64,000 nt of DNA from Treponema sp. (GTDB taxonomy: Bacteria; Spirochaetota; Spirochaetia; Treponematales; Treponemataceae): the NCBI GenBank assembly GCA_017549025.1, contig JAFYWB010000068.1, positions 1-64,000 of the forward strand, in the 5' to 3' direction. Of this stretch, positions 43,413-50,231 are shown piece after piece (the stretch's first letter is position 1; every line of letters starts with the position of its first letter). Position numbers and translations under genes: made by a program. A model generated the notes under the pieces. The model ran no database searches. It had not been told where the DNA came from and saw nothing but the letters and a program-made list of their open reading frames with translations.

Positions 43413-44726
43413 CTACATGTCATCCAAGGACAAGCCTTTGTAGGTAATCTGGTAACCCGGAAGGTTTTTCTCAAATTCTACTGATTTTTCCCTAAGTTTT
43501 TCCAGACTGATTTTCCTTGCCTGTCGTTTTACCTCAATGATGGTAGCAGCCTTTTTTTCCTCATTTAAGGCGATGATGTCAATCTCGTTCTGGGACTTTT
43601 TATTCCACCAGCTGCCAATTTGGGTAACTGCTTCTTCCTCTGCAATTTTTTCCATAAAGTATTGCTCCAAAGTTTTACCAGTATAAACTTCGTATTCCTC
43701 ATGAATTTTTTCCTGCAGTAGGTCATATTGTCCCAGTTCAATCAGATATTGGTTGGAATAGATAAATCGAAAATAGAACTTTAGGTAATTATCAATGATT
43801 TGCCAGCGGATGTTTCTGCTTTCTGGCTTTGAGAATAAGGGTTTGACTGGCCTGATAACCCCCAAAACTGTTTCAAGGTTTTTGAGATAAGCACCAGTAT
43901 TCTTCAGGATGATGGAGTCAATTTCACTTTGGGTTGTCTTTCCCTGGGAAATCAACTTTAAAATCGAAAAGTAGATGCCATATTCCTTGCCTATTTCACT
44001 GATCAAAATATCCTTTCCGTCTATCAAGAATGGAGAGGTCATATTGGTGGCATAGGAAATCATAGTGTCTTTTGTGGTAGCCTTGCCATGCATCAGTAGG
44101 AAGATATATTTTGCCACTCCTCCAGAAAGCATATATAGACACAACAGGTCCTCACTCTTGTACGTAGGGTTGAAGTCTGCAAGGATTTTCTTTACTACGG
44201 ATGGGGTAAAAGGTTTCAGGTGGATGTGGTGGGTACATCTTCCAAAAAGTGGCTCCTTGGAGTCTTGGAAGATTCTTGTCATCATGGAAAAGATAGAACC
44301 ACAGGCTATCAAGTTGATTTTTGAGCCAGATTTATAGCTGTCCCAAATATTTTGCATCTTGCTGAAAAAACTTGGTGCGATAAACTGTAGGTCTTGAAAT
44401 TCATCCATCACCAAAACAAAATGATTGCCTTGGGAAAAAATCATAATTTGCTCAAACAAATCTGCAATGGAGGTGACGGTACCAAAAATTTTCAGGCCAA
44501 TGCTTTTTTCCAGAGTTTTTTGCCATTGGGAACATAAATCGGACTCTGAGTCCCTCATAGCAAAAAGGTAGGCACTTTTTTTATCTTGAATAAAATGGCG
44601 CAGTAATTCCGTTTTTCCGATTCTTCTGCGGCCTGTCAGCAGTGTGAAGCAGGCATACTCCTTTGATTGTTCATCTATTTGACTGAGTGCCGCTAGTTCT
44701 GTTGTTCTATCGTAAAATTGTTTCAC
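43413..44726 (-). CDS. AAA+ ATPase with C-terminal DUF234 (PD-(D/E)xK-like) domain
   Basis: The 437-residue protein belongs to the archaeal-type ATPase/DUF234 group, often found as lone accessory genes. Residues 1-230 are the ATPase: Walker A TGRRRIGKTELL and Walker B FVLVMDEFQDLQ. A winged-helix region follows. The C-terminal part has NEIDIIALNEE and IIEVKRQA, the acidic and Lys residues expected for a restriction-endonuclease-like fold. The start is GTG with AGGAGAGG upstream. DNA or defence-related roles have been suggested for the family, but none is shown here. A 42-bp palindrome lies at its promoter. Confidence 0.88.
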   Translation of the reverse strand: MKQFYDRTTELAALSQIDEQSKEYACFTLLTGRRRIGKTELLRHFIQDKKSAYLFAMRDSESDLCSQWQKTLEKSIGLKIFGTVTSIADLFEQIMIFSQGNHFVLVMDEFQDLQFIAPSFFSKMQNIWDSYKSGSKINLIACGSIFSMMTRIFQDSKEPLFGRCTHHIHLKPFTPSVVKKILADFNPTYKSEDLLCLYMLSGGVAKYIFLLMHGKATTKDTMISYATNMTSPFLIDGKDILISEIGKEYGIYFSILKLISQGKTTQSEIDSIILKNTGAYLKNLETVLGVIRPVKPLFSKPESRNIRWQIIDNYLKFYFRFIYSNQYLIELGQYDLLQEKIHEEYEVYTGKTLEQYFMEKIAEEEAVTQIGSWWNKKSQNEIDIIALNEEKKAATIIEVKRQARKISLEKLREKSVEFEKNLPGYQITYKGLSLDDM

Positions 44727-44765
44727 AAACCTCTCCTGCTGGGTGGTATAGTAGTTGTATTAACT

Positions 44766-44807
44766 TAACGCTCATTAACTTAATAGCTATTAAGTTAATG
44801 AGCGTTA
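44766..44807. repeat. Perfect 42-bp palindrome upstream of the DUF234 ATPase gene
   Basis: Arms 44766-44786 and 44787-44807 are exact reverse complements with no spacer. Each arm contains the ATTAACTTAA word, and another copy of that word lies at 44759-44768. It covers the likely -35 region of the ATPase gene (-10 candidate TATACC at 44750-44745, minus strand). No T-run follows in either direction, so a terminator is unlikely. Confidence 0.9.
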
Positions 44808-44860
44808 TTCTACTGCAAGACAGGTATTATTTCAAGGATTTAACTTGGATTACTTCAGTT

Positions 44861-44965
44861 TTACATTCCTCCAAACTGCGCAGCAGGTTCTACTTTTACA
44901 TTCCACCGAACTGCGCAGCAGGTTTTGCTTTTACATTCCGCCAAACTGCTGCATGAATTTGGCTT
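44861..44965. repeat. 35-bp tandem repeat made of three copies of the ffh 3' end
   Basis: Units start at 44861, 44896 and 44931, each beginning TTACATTCC and containing ACTGC. The third unit is the real ffh stop codon plus final codons; the first two lie downstream of the gene and hold the extra octamer palindrome CTGCGCAG. On the minus strand each unit would read QFGG-M-stop. Confidence 0.85.
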
Positions 44966-46262
44966 GCAGGCCCTTATTCTTGGTGAGCTTTTTCATGGCT
45001 AAGCGGGTTTTTTCAAACTGCTTGATAAGGCGATTTACTTCAGCCACGGAGGTGCCGGAGCCCTTGGCAATACGCTTGCGGCGGCTAGGGCCAATAATCA
45101 AGTGGTTTGCTCGCTCCTTTTTTGTCATGGAAAGGATAATGGCCTCCTGTCGTTTCATGGCACTGGTGTCAATGTCCTGATTTCCCATCTGGGCTGCCAT
45201 TCCGGGCATCATCTCCATAATTGATTGCAATGAACCCATCTTCTTTACTCGTTGCAGCTGCTCCAGCATGTCCTGCAGAGTAAAGGTTTCGCTCATCATC
45301 TTCTTCTGGAGCTTTTCAGCCTCTTCTTCATCAATGGTTGCCTGAGCTTTTTCTACCAATGAAACAATGTCACCCATGCCCAAGATTCGGCTAGCGATTC
45401 TCTCTGGATGGAAGGGCTCAAAGTCTTCGGTTTTTTCACCAGTACCGATAAACAGAATGGGCTTTCCAGTAATGGACTTTAAGGAAAGGGCGGCACCACC
45501 ACGAGCATCGGAGTCAAACTTGGTGAGAATAACACCAGTGAGCTGCAATGCTTCGTCAAAGGTTTTGGCAATGTCTACAGCGTTCTGTCCGGTCATGGCG
45601 TCTGCTACCAACAGCACCTCGTCAGGGTTGGTAGCCTTTTTTACCTCGGCAATTTCTGCCATCATATCCTGGTCAATCTGGAGACGACCAGCAGTATCGA
45701 TAATCAGGGTATCGTAGCCGCCCTTCTTTGCTTCTTTAATGGCGTCCTTGGCTACCTTTACTGCATCTTTTGTGTCTTCGTGGTGAACGGGAACTCCAAT
45801 TTTTTCTCCCAGTACGCACAGCTGCTGGATAGCGGCGGGACGAACCAAGTCACAGGCGGCCAACATGGGCTTGCGTCCTTCCTTGGCCAAGCGGGCTGCC
45901 AGCTTGGAGGCGGCGGTGGTTTTACCAGCACCCTGCAAACCCAACAACAGGATAATAGAAAGGGTGTCGGGGCCCTTCAGCTTAAGATCCTGCTTTTCAT
46001 CACCTAAAAGAGCAACAATCTTGTCGTGAATAATCTTTACAAACTGCTGGCCTGGGTCAACGGCTCGCAGAACCTTTTCTCCCTTGGCCTCTTCGATGGT
46101 ACTGTTTACAAATCGTCGCACCACCCGCAGGTTTACGTCAGCTTCCAGCAGAGCTAGCTTAATCTGCTCTACTGTTTCTTCTATATTCTTCTCCGTAATG
46201 GAGGACTTTCCGCTGAGCTTGCGGACCACATCGGTAAAGGTATTGGAAATTTTCTCTAACAT
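44931..46262 (-). CDS. ffh: Signal recognition particle protein Ffh (SRP54)
   Basis: The GTPase that targets nascent membrane and secreted proteins with 4.5S RNA. The N domain begins MLEKISNTFTDVVRKLSGK. The G domain has GLQGAGKTTAASKLA (G1), DTAGRLQID (G3), TKFDSDARGGAALS (G4) and GTGEKTEDFEPF. The M domain from about residue 300 contains the RNA-binding GSGTSVAEVNRLIKQFE and Met-rich helices. I choose the ATG at 46262, giving 443 residues; a GTG two codons earlier lies inside the gap between the promoter and start. The message appears leaderless. Confidence 0.97.
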   Translation of the reverse strand: MLEKISNTFTDVVRKLSGKSSITEKNIEETVEQIKLALLEADVNLRVVRRFVNSTIEEAKGEKVLRAVDPGQQFVKIIHDKIVALLGDEKQDLKLKGPDTLSIILLLGLQGAGKTTAASKLAARLAKEGRKPMLAACDLVRPAAIQQLCVLGEKIGVPVHHEDTKDAVKVAKDAIKEAKKGGYDTLIIDTAGRLQIDQDMMAEIAEVKKATNPDEVLLVADAMTGQNAVDIAKTFDEALQLTGVILTKFDSDARGGAALSLKSITGKPILFIGTGEKTEDFEPFHPERIASRILGMGDIVSLVEKAQATIDEEEAEKLQKKMMSETFTLQDMLEQLQRVKKMGSLQSIMEMMPGMAAQMGNQDIDTSAMKRQEAIILSMTKKERANHLIIGPSRRKRIAKGSGTSVAEVNRLIKQFEKTRLAMKKLTKNKGLQAKFMQQFGGM

Positions 46263-46268
46263 ACTCAC

Positions 46269-46297
46269 AGTATACGGAAATTAGGGGCTTGGCTCAA
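46269..46297 (-). promoter_or_regulatory. Sigma-70 promoter of ffh, predicted leaderless
   Basis: Minus strand TTGAGC (46297-46292), 17 bp, TATACT (46274-46269). Seven bases after the box is 46262, the A of the chosen ATG. Confidence 0.7.
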
Positions 46298-46327
46298 GGG
46301 GCGAAAGGCAACGGTGCTGGGGATAAA

Positions 46328-46374
46328 AAAAAGCCCTGCATTCAGAAAGCTTCCTTTCCAAAAGCAGGGCTTAT
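46328..46374 (-). terminator. Intrinsic terminator of the small membrane protein gene
   Basis: AAGCCCTGC (46331-46339) pairs with GCAGGGCTT (46364-46372); the minus strand ends with a T8 run (46324-46332). Confidence 0.9.
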
Positions 46375-46391
46375 GTACATTGAAGGTGTGG

Positions 46392-46628
46392 CTAGCACTT
46401 CAGTAAACGCAAAATCTTTCCCTTAAACAGGATGCACAAAAGGTCAAGGAACCAGATGATGTTCCAACCTAAAAACAAGCGGAGCAGACCTGCCACAATC
46501 TTTCCTTCCTGAAAGCGGGTGATAAATCCGAACAGCCAAGAAGTAACAGGAATAATGGCAAAAATAATGCTGATGAGTCTCCCCATTCCAAAGTAATCCT
46601 TTCCTCGTGAACCCTTTTTCTTTCCCAT
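46392..46628 (-). CDS. Small two-helix membrane protein
   Basis: The ATG at 46628 has GGAGGG five bases upstream, giving 78 residues: a Lys/Arg-rich N-terminus (GKKKGSRGKDYFG) and two hydrophobic helices (ISIIFAIIPVTSWLFGFI and LGWNIIWFLDLLCILF). The layout resembles small YqaE/Pmp3-like or TM2-domain proteins, though no clear signature is seen. It is followed by its own terminator. It opens the accessory island. Function unknown. Confidence 0.7.
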   Translation of the reverse strand: MGKKKGSRGKDYFGMGRLISIIFAIIPVTSWLFGFITRFQEGKIVAGLLRLFLGWNIIWFLDLLCILFKGKILRLLKC

Positions 46629-46696
46629 GGTTCCCTCCAAAAAAATCTATTCTTTTTTATGATACTCCAAAAGGTGGGAATTGTAAAGGAAAGGAT

Positions 46697-47200
46697 TTAC
46701 TGGTACAGATAGTCCCCGATGATGATGGTGTAGGTACGACCATTTTGCCCCACTTCAACCCATGCCTTGGAGAAATCTTCCAGTGTCAAAAGCACCTTCC
46801 CTTCGGCATTGGTGATGACCAGCGTTTTGAACAGCTCCTTGAGTTTTTGCTCAAGGGGGATTTCTTCAAGGAGTTGCAAGGTATCGGTAAATTCCTGGCT
46901 AATGATTGACGCATTGGGGGTGTACCATACCAAATGAACTGTGCTGTCGCCTTTGTATAGCGTTTGTCCTTCATCCACATAGCTTCCACAGATAACGCTT
47001 CTATCCATGAGGTTTTGCGTCCATCGTTCTGGAAAATTGGGAATTTCATTGTCTATTTTGTGGAGAAATTCACACTGAAGCATGAAGGGGGTAGAAAGTT
47101 CATTTTTCAAGTAGATGTCCACTCGCTGAGGAGTCAAGGAAAAAAGCTGTGGAATAATAATACATTGCAAAAACACAATTACAAAAAGCTTTTTTTTCAT
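46697..47200 (-). CDS. Secreted hypothetical protein, paralogue of the 47721-48260 gene
   Basis: The 167 residues start with a signal peptide (KKKLFVIVFLQCIIIPQLFS). The mature part is beta-rich with CEFLHKIDNEIPNFPERW and a C-terminal block LKELFKTLVITNAEGKVLLT ending IIIGDYLYQ. That C-terminal block is almost identical in the paralogue two genes upstream, while the central part differs. Its ATG overlaps the stop of the HELEH gene (bases 47197-47200), so the two are translationally coupled. It could be a binding or inhibitory partner of that protein; this is inference. Confidence 0.72.
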   Translation of the reverse strand: MKKKLFVIVFLQCIIIPQLFSLTPQRVDIYLKNELSTPFMLQCEFLHKIDNEIPNFPERWTQNLMDRSVICGSYVDEGQTLYKGDSTVHLVWYTPNASIISQEFTDTLQLLEEIPLEQKLKELFKTLVITNAEGKVLLTLEDFSKAWVEVGQNGRTYTIIIGDYLYQ

Positions 47201-47652
47201 TTCATTTTACTCCTTTCATTCAGATTTTTGCCAGCTCTATCTTCCACCTGCATTGCCTGATACTCATAGCTGCTCAAATGTCCATAGGGATTATCCGGAT
47301 CATACTCCGATTCAAAAACAGAACGTATCAGCTGCTCAAATAGTGCATTTTTGTCTCCATTCTGATACTGGCTTTGATGCTCAAGCTCATGAACGGCAAT
47401 GAGCATATTGTCGGAAGCTAGATTATAGCTGGTGCCATTGGGGAAGGTAAGACTACTGATATTAGCCAACAACACTTCGATTTCAGCGTCGGAGTATTTG
47501 TCCAAAATGGACGCTCCCTCAGAAGCTGTCTGCTCCTGCACCTTGTGGGTCTCCGCAGCCACCTTCTTTTTGGAAGTCGAGTCGCCGTTCCCCTTGGCAA
47601 AGATGAGTCCTGCACAAAGTATGCAGAACAGGATTGCAATCAGTTTTTTCAT
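47197..47652 (-). CDS. Secreted protein with HELEH motif, possible metallopeptidase
   Basis: A signal peptide (MKKLIAILFCILCAGLIFA) precedes about 130 residues with a Lys/Gln-rich linker and then NMLIAVHELEHQSQYQNGDK. HELEH fits the HExxH zinc motif, and the following Q-x-Q resembles the HExxHxxQ pattern of DUF4157-like peptidases. No confident third ligand is assigned, though E and D residues follow (SEYDPDNPYG). The protein is small for an active enzyme. AAGGAGG precedes the ATG. Coupled to the downstream secreted protein gene. Confidence 0.65.
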   Translation of the reverse strand: MKKLIAILFCILCAGLIFAKGNGDSTSKKKVAAETHKVQEQTASEGASILDKYSDAEIEVLLANISSLTFPNGTSYNLASDNMLIAVHELEHQSQYQNGDKNALFEQLIRSVFESEYDPDNPYGHLSSYEYQAMQVEDRAGKNLNERSKMK

Positions 47653-47720
47653 AAAAACCTCCTTAAATTATATGAGTCACGGCACGAAAAACTGGCATCA
47701 TGCTGTGGCTTTAATAGCCT

Positions 47721-48260
47721 TTACTGGTACAGATAGTCTCCGATGATGATGGTATATCTGCGATTGTTACGTTCAACCTGTGCCTTGGAGAAATCATCCA
47801 GTGTCAAAAGCACCTTTCCTTCGGCATCGGTGATGACCAGCGTCTTGAACAGTTCCTTGAGTTTTTGCTCAAGCTTGAGCTCTGGCTCAAGTTTGAGCTC
47901 AGGCTCAAGGGGGATTTCACTGAGAATTTGTAAGGTTTCCATGAAAACTTCATGAATTGGTGTACTTGGAAAATACTCTACCAATTTGATTGTTGTATTT
48001 GCTTTGTATACTCTTTTTTCACCAGATTCCAAGAAGCTGTCACAAGTAACACCTCGTCCTAGTAACGGTTGATTCCAATATGATGGAAAATTCTGGGTGG
48101 TATTACCATCTTTATGTTGAAATTCACAGTAAACAGTTATCGAATTTTCCAAATCATTCTTAATCCATATTCTTTCTCTTGCAACAGAATTTGCAGCGAT
48201 TGTGGGAATGAATACCATTAAATACATAAAAGTCAGAAAAATACCTTTCTTTTTTCTCAT
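47721..48260 (-). CDS. Secreted hypothetical protein with EPELKL repeats, paralogue of 46697-47200
   Basis: The 179-residue protein has a signal peptide (KKGIFLTFMYLMVFIPTIAA). The core (VYCEFQHKDGNTTQNFPSYW) corresponds to the paralogue's CEFLHKIDNEIPNFPERW. A tandem EPELKL pair, encoded by an 18-bp repeat at 47868-47903, lies before the shared block LKELFKTLVITDAEGKVLLT and IIIGDYLYQ. CTGGAGG precedes the ATG. The pattern of conserved C-terminus and diverged centre suggests diversification of a binding surface. Function unknown. Confidence 0.72.
   Translation of the reverse strand: MRKKKGIFLTFMYLMVFIPTIAANSVARERIWIKNDLENSITVYCEFQHKDGNTTQNFPSYWNQPLLGRGVTCDSFLESGEKRVYKANTTIKLVEYFPSTPIHEVFMETLQILSEIPLEPELKLEPELKLEQKLKELFKTLVITDAEGKVLLTLDDFSKAQVERNNRRYTIIIGDYLYQ
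47868..47903 (-). repeat. 18-bp tandem repeat encoding EPELKL twice
   Basis: Two 18-bp units (47868-47885 and 47886-47903) differ by two bases and each contains CTCAAG(C/T)TTGAG, itself an inverted repeat. Length change here keeps the frame. Confidence 0.8.
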
Positions 48261-48309
48261 TAGTTACCTCCAGAACTTAGAGCTTTATTTACTCTATCTT
48301 GTACTTGCT

Positions 48310-48383
48310 GAGTCCCCGCCGCAGGTGTCTGGAATATTTCATGACGTAGCTCCATCCTTTGGACGAAATATCTTTTGCAGGGC
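48310..48383. repeat. 74-bp direct repeat, copy 1 (truncated gene remnant)
   Basis: Almost identical to 49665-49738 (offset 1355 bp, a handful of mismatches). On the minus strand it holds the first codons of the 78-residue membrane protein gene (ATG at 48343, then KYSRHLRRGL), which here runs into a stop after 17 codons. This shows a broken duplicate of that gene start. Confidence 0.88.
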
Positions 48384-48402
48384 ATACGTCCTGTAGTGTT
48401 GA

Positions 48403-48589
48403 AAGGGAAGAGTCTCACGTCTTTCCCTTCCAACACCTCCAATTCTACCCCTGCACAATCCACCTGTAAAGCAGTTTTTCCCGGTCTGACACTTTTTGAT
48501 ACTTTTTTCTTTTTCCTGACCTTTATTAAAAAGTATCAAAAAGTACAATTTGCCTGTTTTGCTCTTGACACAGATGGCGTTTTGGTGTA
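48403..48589. repeat. 187-bp direct repeat, copy 1
   Basis: Matches 52744-52930 over 187 bases with only a few differences. This copy contains a 17-bp perfect inverted repeat (48491-48507 and 48528-48544) around a 20-base loop, which is interrupted by mismatches in copy 2. The two copies bracket the core of the accessory island. No convincing protein is encoded: both strands are open but lack start signals. Confidence 0.9.
48491..48544. other. 17-bp stem-loop within the 187-bp repeat
   Basis: ACTTTTTGATACTTTTT and AAAAAGTATCAAAAAGT are exact reverse complements, loop 48508-48527. It may form RNA or cruciform structure. Confidence 0.7.
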
Positions 48590-48622
48590 GGGCAATGACC
48601 TGTACAGGTTAGGGGTTCTATC

Positions 48623-48652
48623 TTGACACAACATTGCAAAAATTATTATATT
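48623..48652 (+). promoter_or_regulatory. Promoter of a candidate small RNA
   Basis: TTGACA (48623-48628), with TTATAT (17-bp spacer) or TATATT (18-bp spacer) at 48646-48652. No protein gene follows on this strand for more than 4 kb; a terminator follows at 48783. Confidence 0.55.
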
Positions 48653-48688
48653 CAACACAGAGGTGTGCTTCTACCTATTTACGAAGCC

Positions 48689-48773
48689 CTAAAAAAGCGG
48701 TGAATTTCTACCATTAAGTGAAATGCTAAAAAAGCGGCGAGTTTCTGCCATTAAGTGAAAACCTAAAAACGCA
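48689..48773 (+). repeat. 37-bp tandem repeat (2.3 copies)
   Basis: Units at 48689, 48726 and 48763 (partial). The first two differ at about six positions. Not a CRISPR array: no spacers lie between units. Confidence 0.8.
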
Positions 48774-48782
48774 AGTTTTAAT

Positions 48783-48815
48783 AAAGGAGTCGGAAATGGC
48801 TCCTTTTGTTTTTTT
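48783..48815 (+). terminator. Intrinsic terminator of the candidate small RNA
   Basis: AAAGGAG (48783-48789) and CTCCTTT (48800-48806) with a 10-base loop, followed by TGTTTTTTT. Confidence 0.8.
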
Positions 48816-48837
48816 GTGGAGCTACTATGAAGTTTTA

Positions 48838-49464
48838 TCATATTAAGGACGATTTTATATCTTTCGAATAATAAGTGTCAAATCCTTCATTTTGTACCAA
48901 TGCTGTTGCTGGAATCTTCATGATGTACCAAACTGCTAGTAAATCACCCACACCTCCGAACAATCCTACAAGATAAAAATAAAAGAAAAAGGAGTTAAGA
49001 AATACCAGAATTGGTGGAATGAATAGCCAGAGGATGAGGGGAAGCACTCCCAATACGACAATTGGCATGATACATACAAGCAGGAATCTATTCCTTGTCA
49101 TTGTTTTTTGACAAATTACACTTATTGATAATCTGCTGAGAATTGGGACTATATATACAGTGCTTTGTCGTGGATATAAACATACATGGATGTACTCATG
49201 AATGAAACAAAATGCTACCAATAGAAGTATTGCTGTAGGAAGAGATACAATAGGTACAGCAGTTTGTGCGTAAAGTTCTGATACGGTAATATCGTGGAGA
49301 ATTCCTTTGAGAAAGAATGCTAGAAATGTCAACAATACAAGGGGGAATAACAAGTAACCTGTTGTTAACACTCTCACCGAAGAGAGCTCCTGTAACTTGC
49401 ACCAGCCTTGCGGAATATTTGCACTTGGTAGTTGAGATAGCTTTGATTTAAATACAATTTTCAT
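48838..49464 (-). CDS. DUF3267 putative zincin membrane peptidase, copy A
   Basis: The 208-residue membrane protein has four to five predicted helices and HEYIH (HExxH) in FCFIHEYIHVCLYPRQST, typical of the DUF3267 'putative zincin peptidase' group. A later GGVGDLLAVWY segment provides the Asp usually paired with this motif. It probably cleaves within or near the membrane; the substrate is unknown. The first 90 codons are nearly identical in DNA to copy B (52441-52716), but copy A lacks six bases after GYLLF. Its ATG overlaps the stop of the preceding 78-residue gene. AAGGAG precedes the start. Confidence 0.78.
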   Translation of the reverse strand: MKIVFKSKLSQLPSANIPQGWCKLQELSSVRVLTTGYLLFPLVLLTFLAFFLKGILHDITVSELYAQTAVPIVSLPTAILLLVAFCFIHEYIHVCLYPRQSTVYIVPILSRLSISVICQKTMTRNRFLLVCIMPIVVLGVLPLILWLFIPPILVFLNSFFFYFYLVGLFGGVGDLLAVWYIMKIPATALVQNEGFDTYYSKDIKSSLI

Positions 49465-49697
49465 GTCTTCTCCTTAGAATTTTCATTTTCATCATTCCTG
49501 TGTTTTGCATTTCTACTGAATTTGCTGGCCAGCACGGAATACAAGGGACCTGCGATGAGGATGCAAACGGCAAATTCAAAGGCATCCCATAAGAAATTCG
49601 AGTAATCTCTGATTCTCAGCAAGTGGACAAGATTTGTAATTACAATGTAGCCGAAAGCCCAAGGGAGTCCCCGCCGCAGGTGTCTGGAATATTTCAT
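49461..49697 (-). CDS. Small membrane protein (78 residues)
   Basis: The ATG at 49697 overlaps the stop of the upstream gene (ATGA), with GGAG eight bases before, and its own stop overlaps the DUF3267-A start. It has two hydrophobic segments (FGYIVITNLVHLLRI and EFAVCILIAGPLYSVLA) with basic, Asn/Glu-rich ends. A truncated duplicate of its 5' end is at 48343. Function unknown; the tight coupling suggests a role with the adjacent protease. Confidence 0.65.
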   Translation of the reverse strand: MKYSRHLRRGLPWAFGYIVITNLVHLLRIRDYSNFLWDAFEFAVCILIAGPLYSVLASKFSRNAKHRNDENENSKEKT

Positions 49698-49738
49698 GAC
49701 GTAGCTCCATCCTTTGGATGAAATACCTTCCGCAGGGC
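49665..49738. repeat. 74-bp direct repeat, copy 2
   Basis: The intact context of the repeat at 48310-48383. It spans the junction of the 178- and 78-residue membrane protein genes, including the coding sequence for VFHPKDGATS and the ATG at 49697. Confidence 0.88.
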
Positions 49739-50230
49739 GATGAACACAGGAACAGCCATGAGAGTGAGACTTCCCGCCAGCCACAGGAAAAATTCCAGCT
49801 CTAGGTACTTGTACAGTACCCCCAGCAGGAATACAAAGCCGATGAGGAAGAAGCTCTCGTCAATGAGCCGTGGCGTGGAGTTCCATTCCGGCAGGAGGTG
49901 TGCGAACACCTCCGTTCCCACCAGTAACACCGCCACCACTGCCAGCACCAGCGAGAGAATCCAGTTTTTGTGGTACAGGGCAAATCCCAGCCCCACAAAG
50001 ACGAACAGGAACAAATAGGCGGGGACAGCCTTGCCTATGCTCAGGATGAAAGTCGAGATAGAGTTATCTACTCTGACTTGTTTTTGTTTTGAGACTAAAA
50101 TCAAGATGATAAACAGTAAAAGGCTGACAACTCCCATCAGGACTGTAATTCCCCATTCGCTTTGAATTATGGAGTATATCATGACACTCAAAGCTACAGC
50201 AATCAATGAAAAAAACGAAAACTTACTCAT
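49694..50230 (-). CDS. Multi-pass membrane protein (178 residues)
   Basis: GGAG six bases before the ATG at 50230. Six hydrophobic segments are apparent (FFSLIAVALSVMIYSII; TVLMGVVSLLLFIILILV; VPAYLFLFVFVGLGFALY; SLVLAVVAVLLVGTEVF; FFLIGFVFLLGVLYKYL; LAGSLTLMAVPVFIAL). No catalytic residues are recognisable. The gene begins one base after the stop of the 217-residue gene and overlaps the next gene, forming a four-gene coupled unit. Function unknown; it could be an immunity or export component. Confidence 0.68.
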   Translation of the reverse strand: MSKFSFFSLIAVALSVMIYSIIQSEWGITVLMGVVSLLLFIILILVSKQKQVRVDNSISTFILSIGKAVPAYLFLFVFVGLGFALYHKNWILSLVLAVVAVLLVGTEVFAHLLPEWNSTPRLIDESFFLIGFVFLLGVLYKYLELEFFLWLAGSLTLMAVPVFIALRKVFHPKDGATS

Positions 50231-50231
50231 T

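Larger units (their letters stand above)
48659..48815 (+). ncRNA. Candidate small RNA with two 37-nt repeats
   Basis: About 157 nt between a consensus-like promoter and a strong terminator, with no supported reading frame. It contains two 37-bp units (48689-48725 and 48726-48762), starting CTAAAAAAGCGG and containing CCATTAAGTGAAA, plus an 11-bp start of a third. Within each unit ATTTC/GAAAT or GTTTC/GAAA-AC can pair around an 11-base loop. A tiny frame (MLKKRRVSAIK) inside the second unit has no ribosome site. It converges on the DUF3267 gene ending at 48838. Expression and targets are unknown. Confidence 0.5.

Noticed and set aside
48375-48590. Open frames on both strands of the 187-bp repeat (also 52731-53147 and 52713-53003)
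   Set aside because: Same frames appear in both copies because the DNA is duplicated. They have no ribosome site, run into unrelated flanks, and the repeat's hairpin and A/T tracts suggest a non-coding element.
48689-48773. 37-bp repeat considered as a CRISPR array
   Set aside because: Units are directly adjacent with no spacers and no cas genes nearby.
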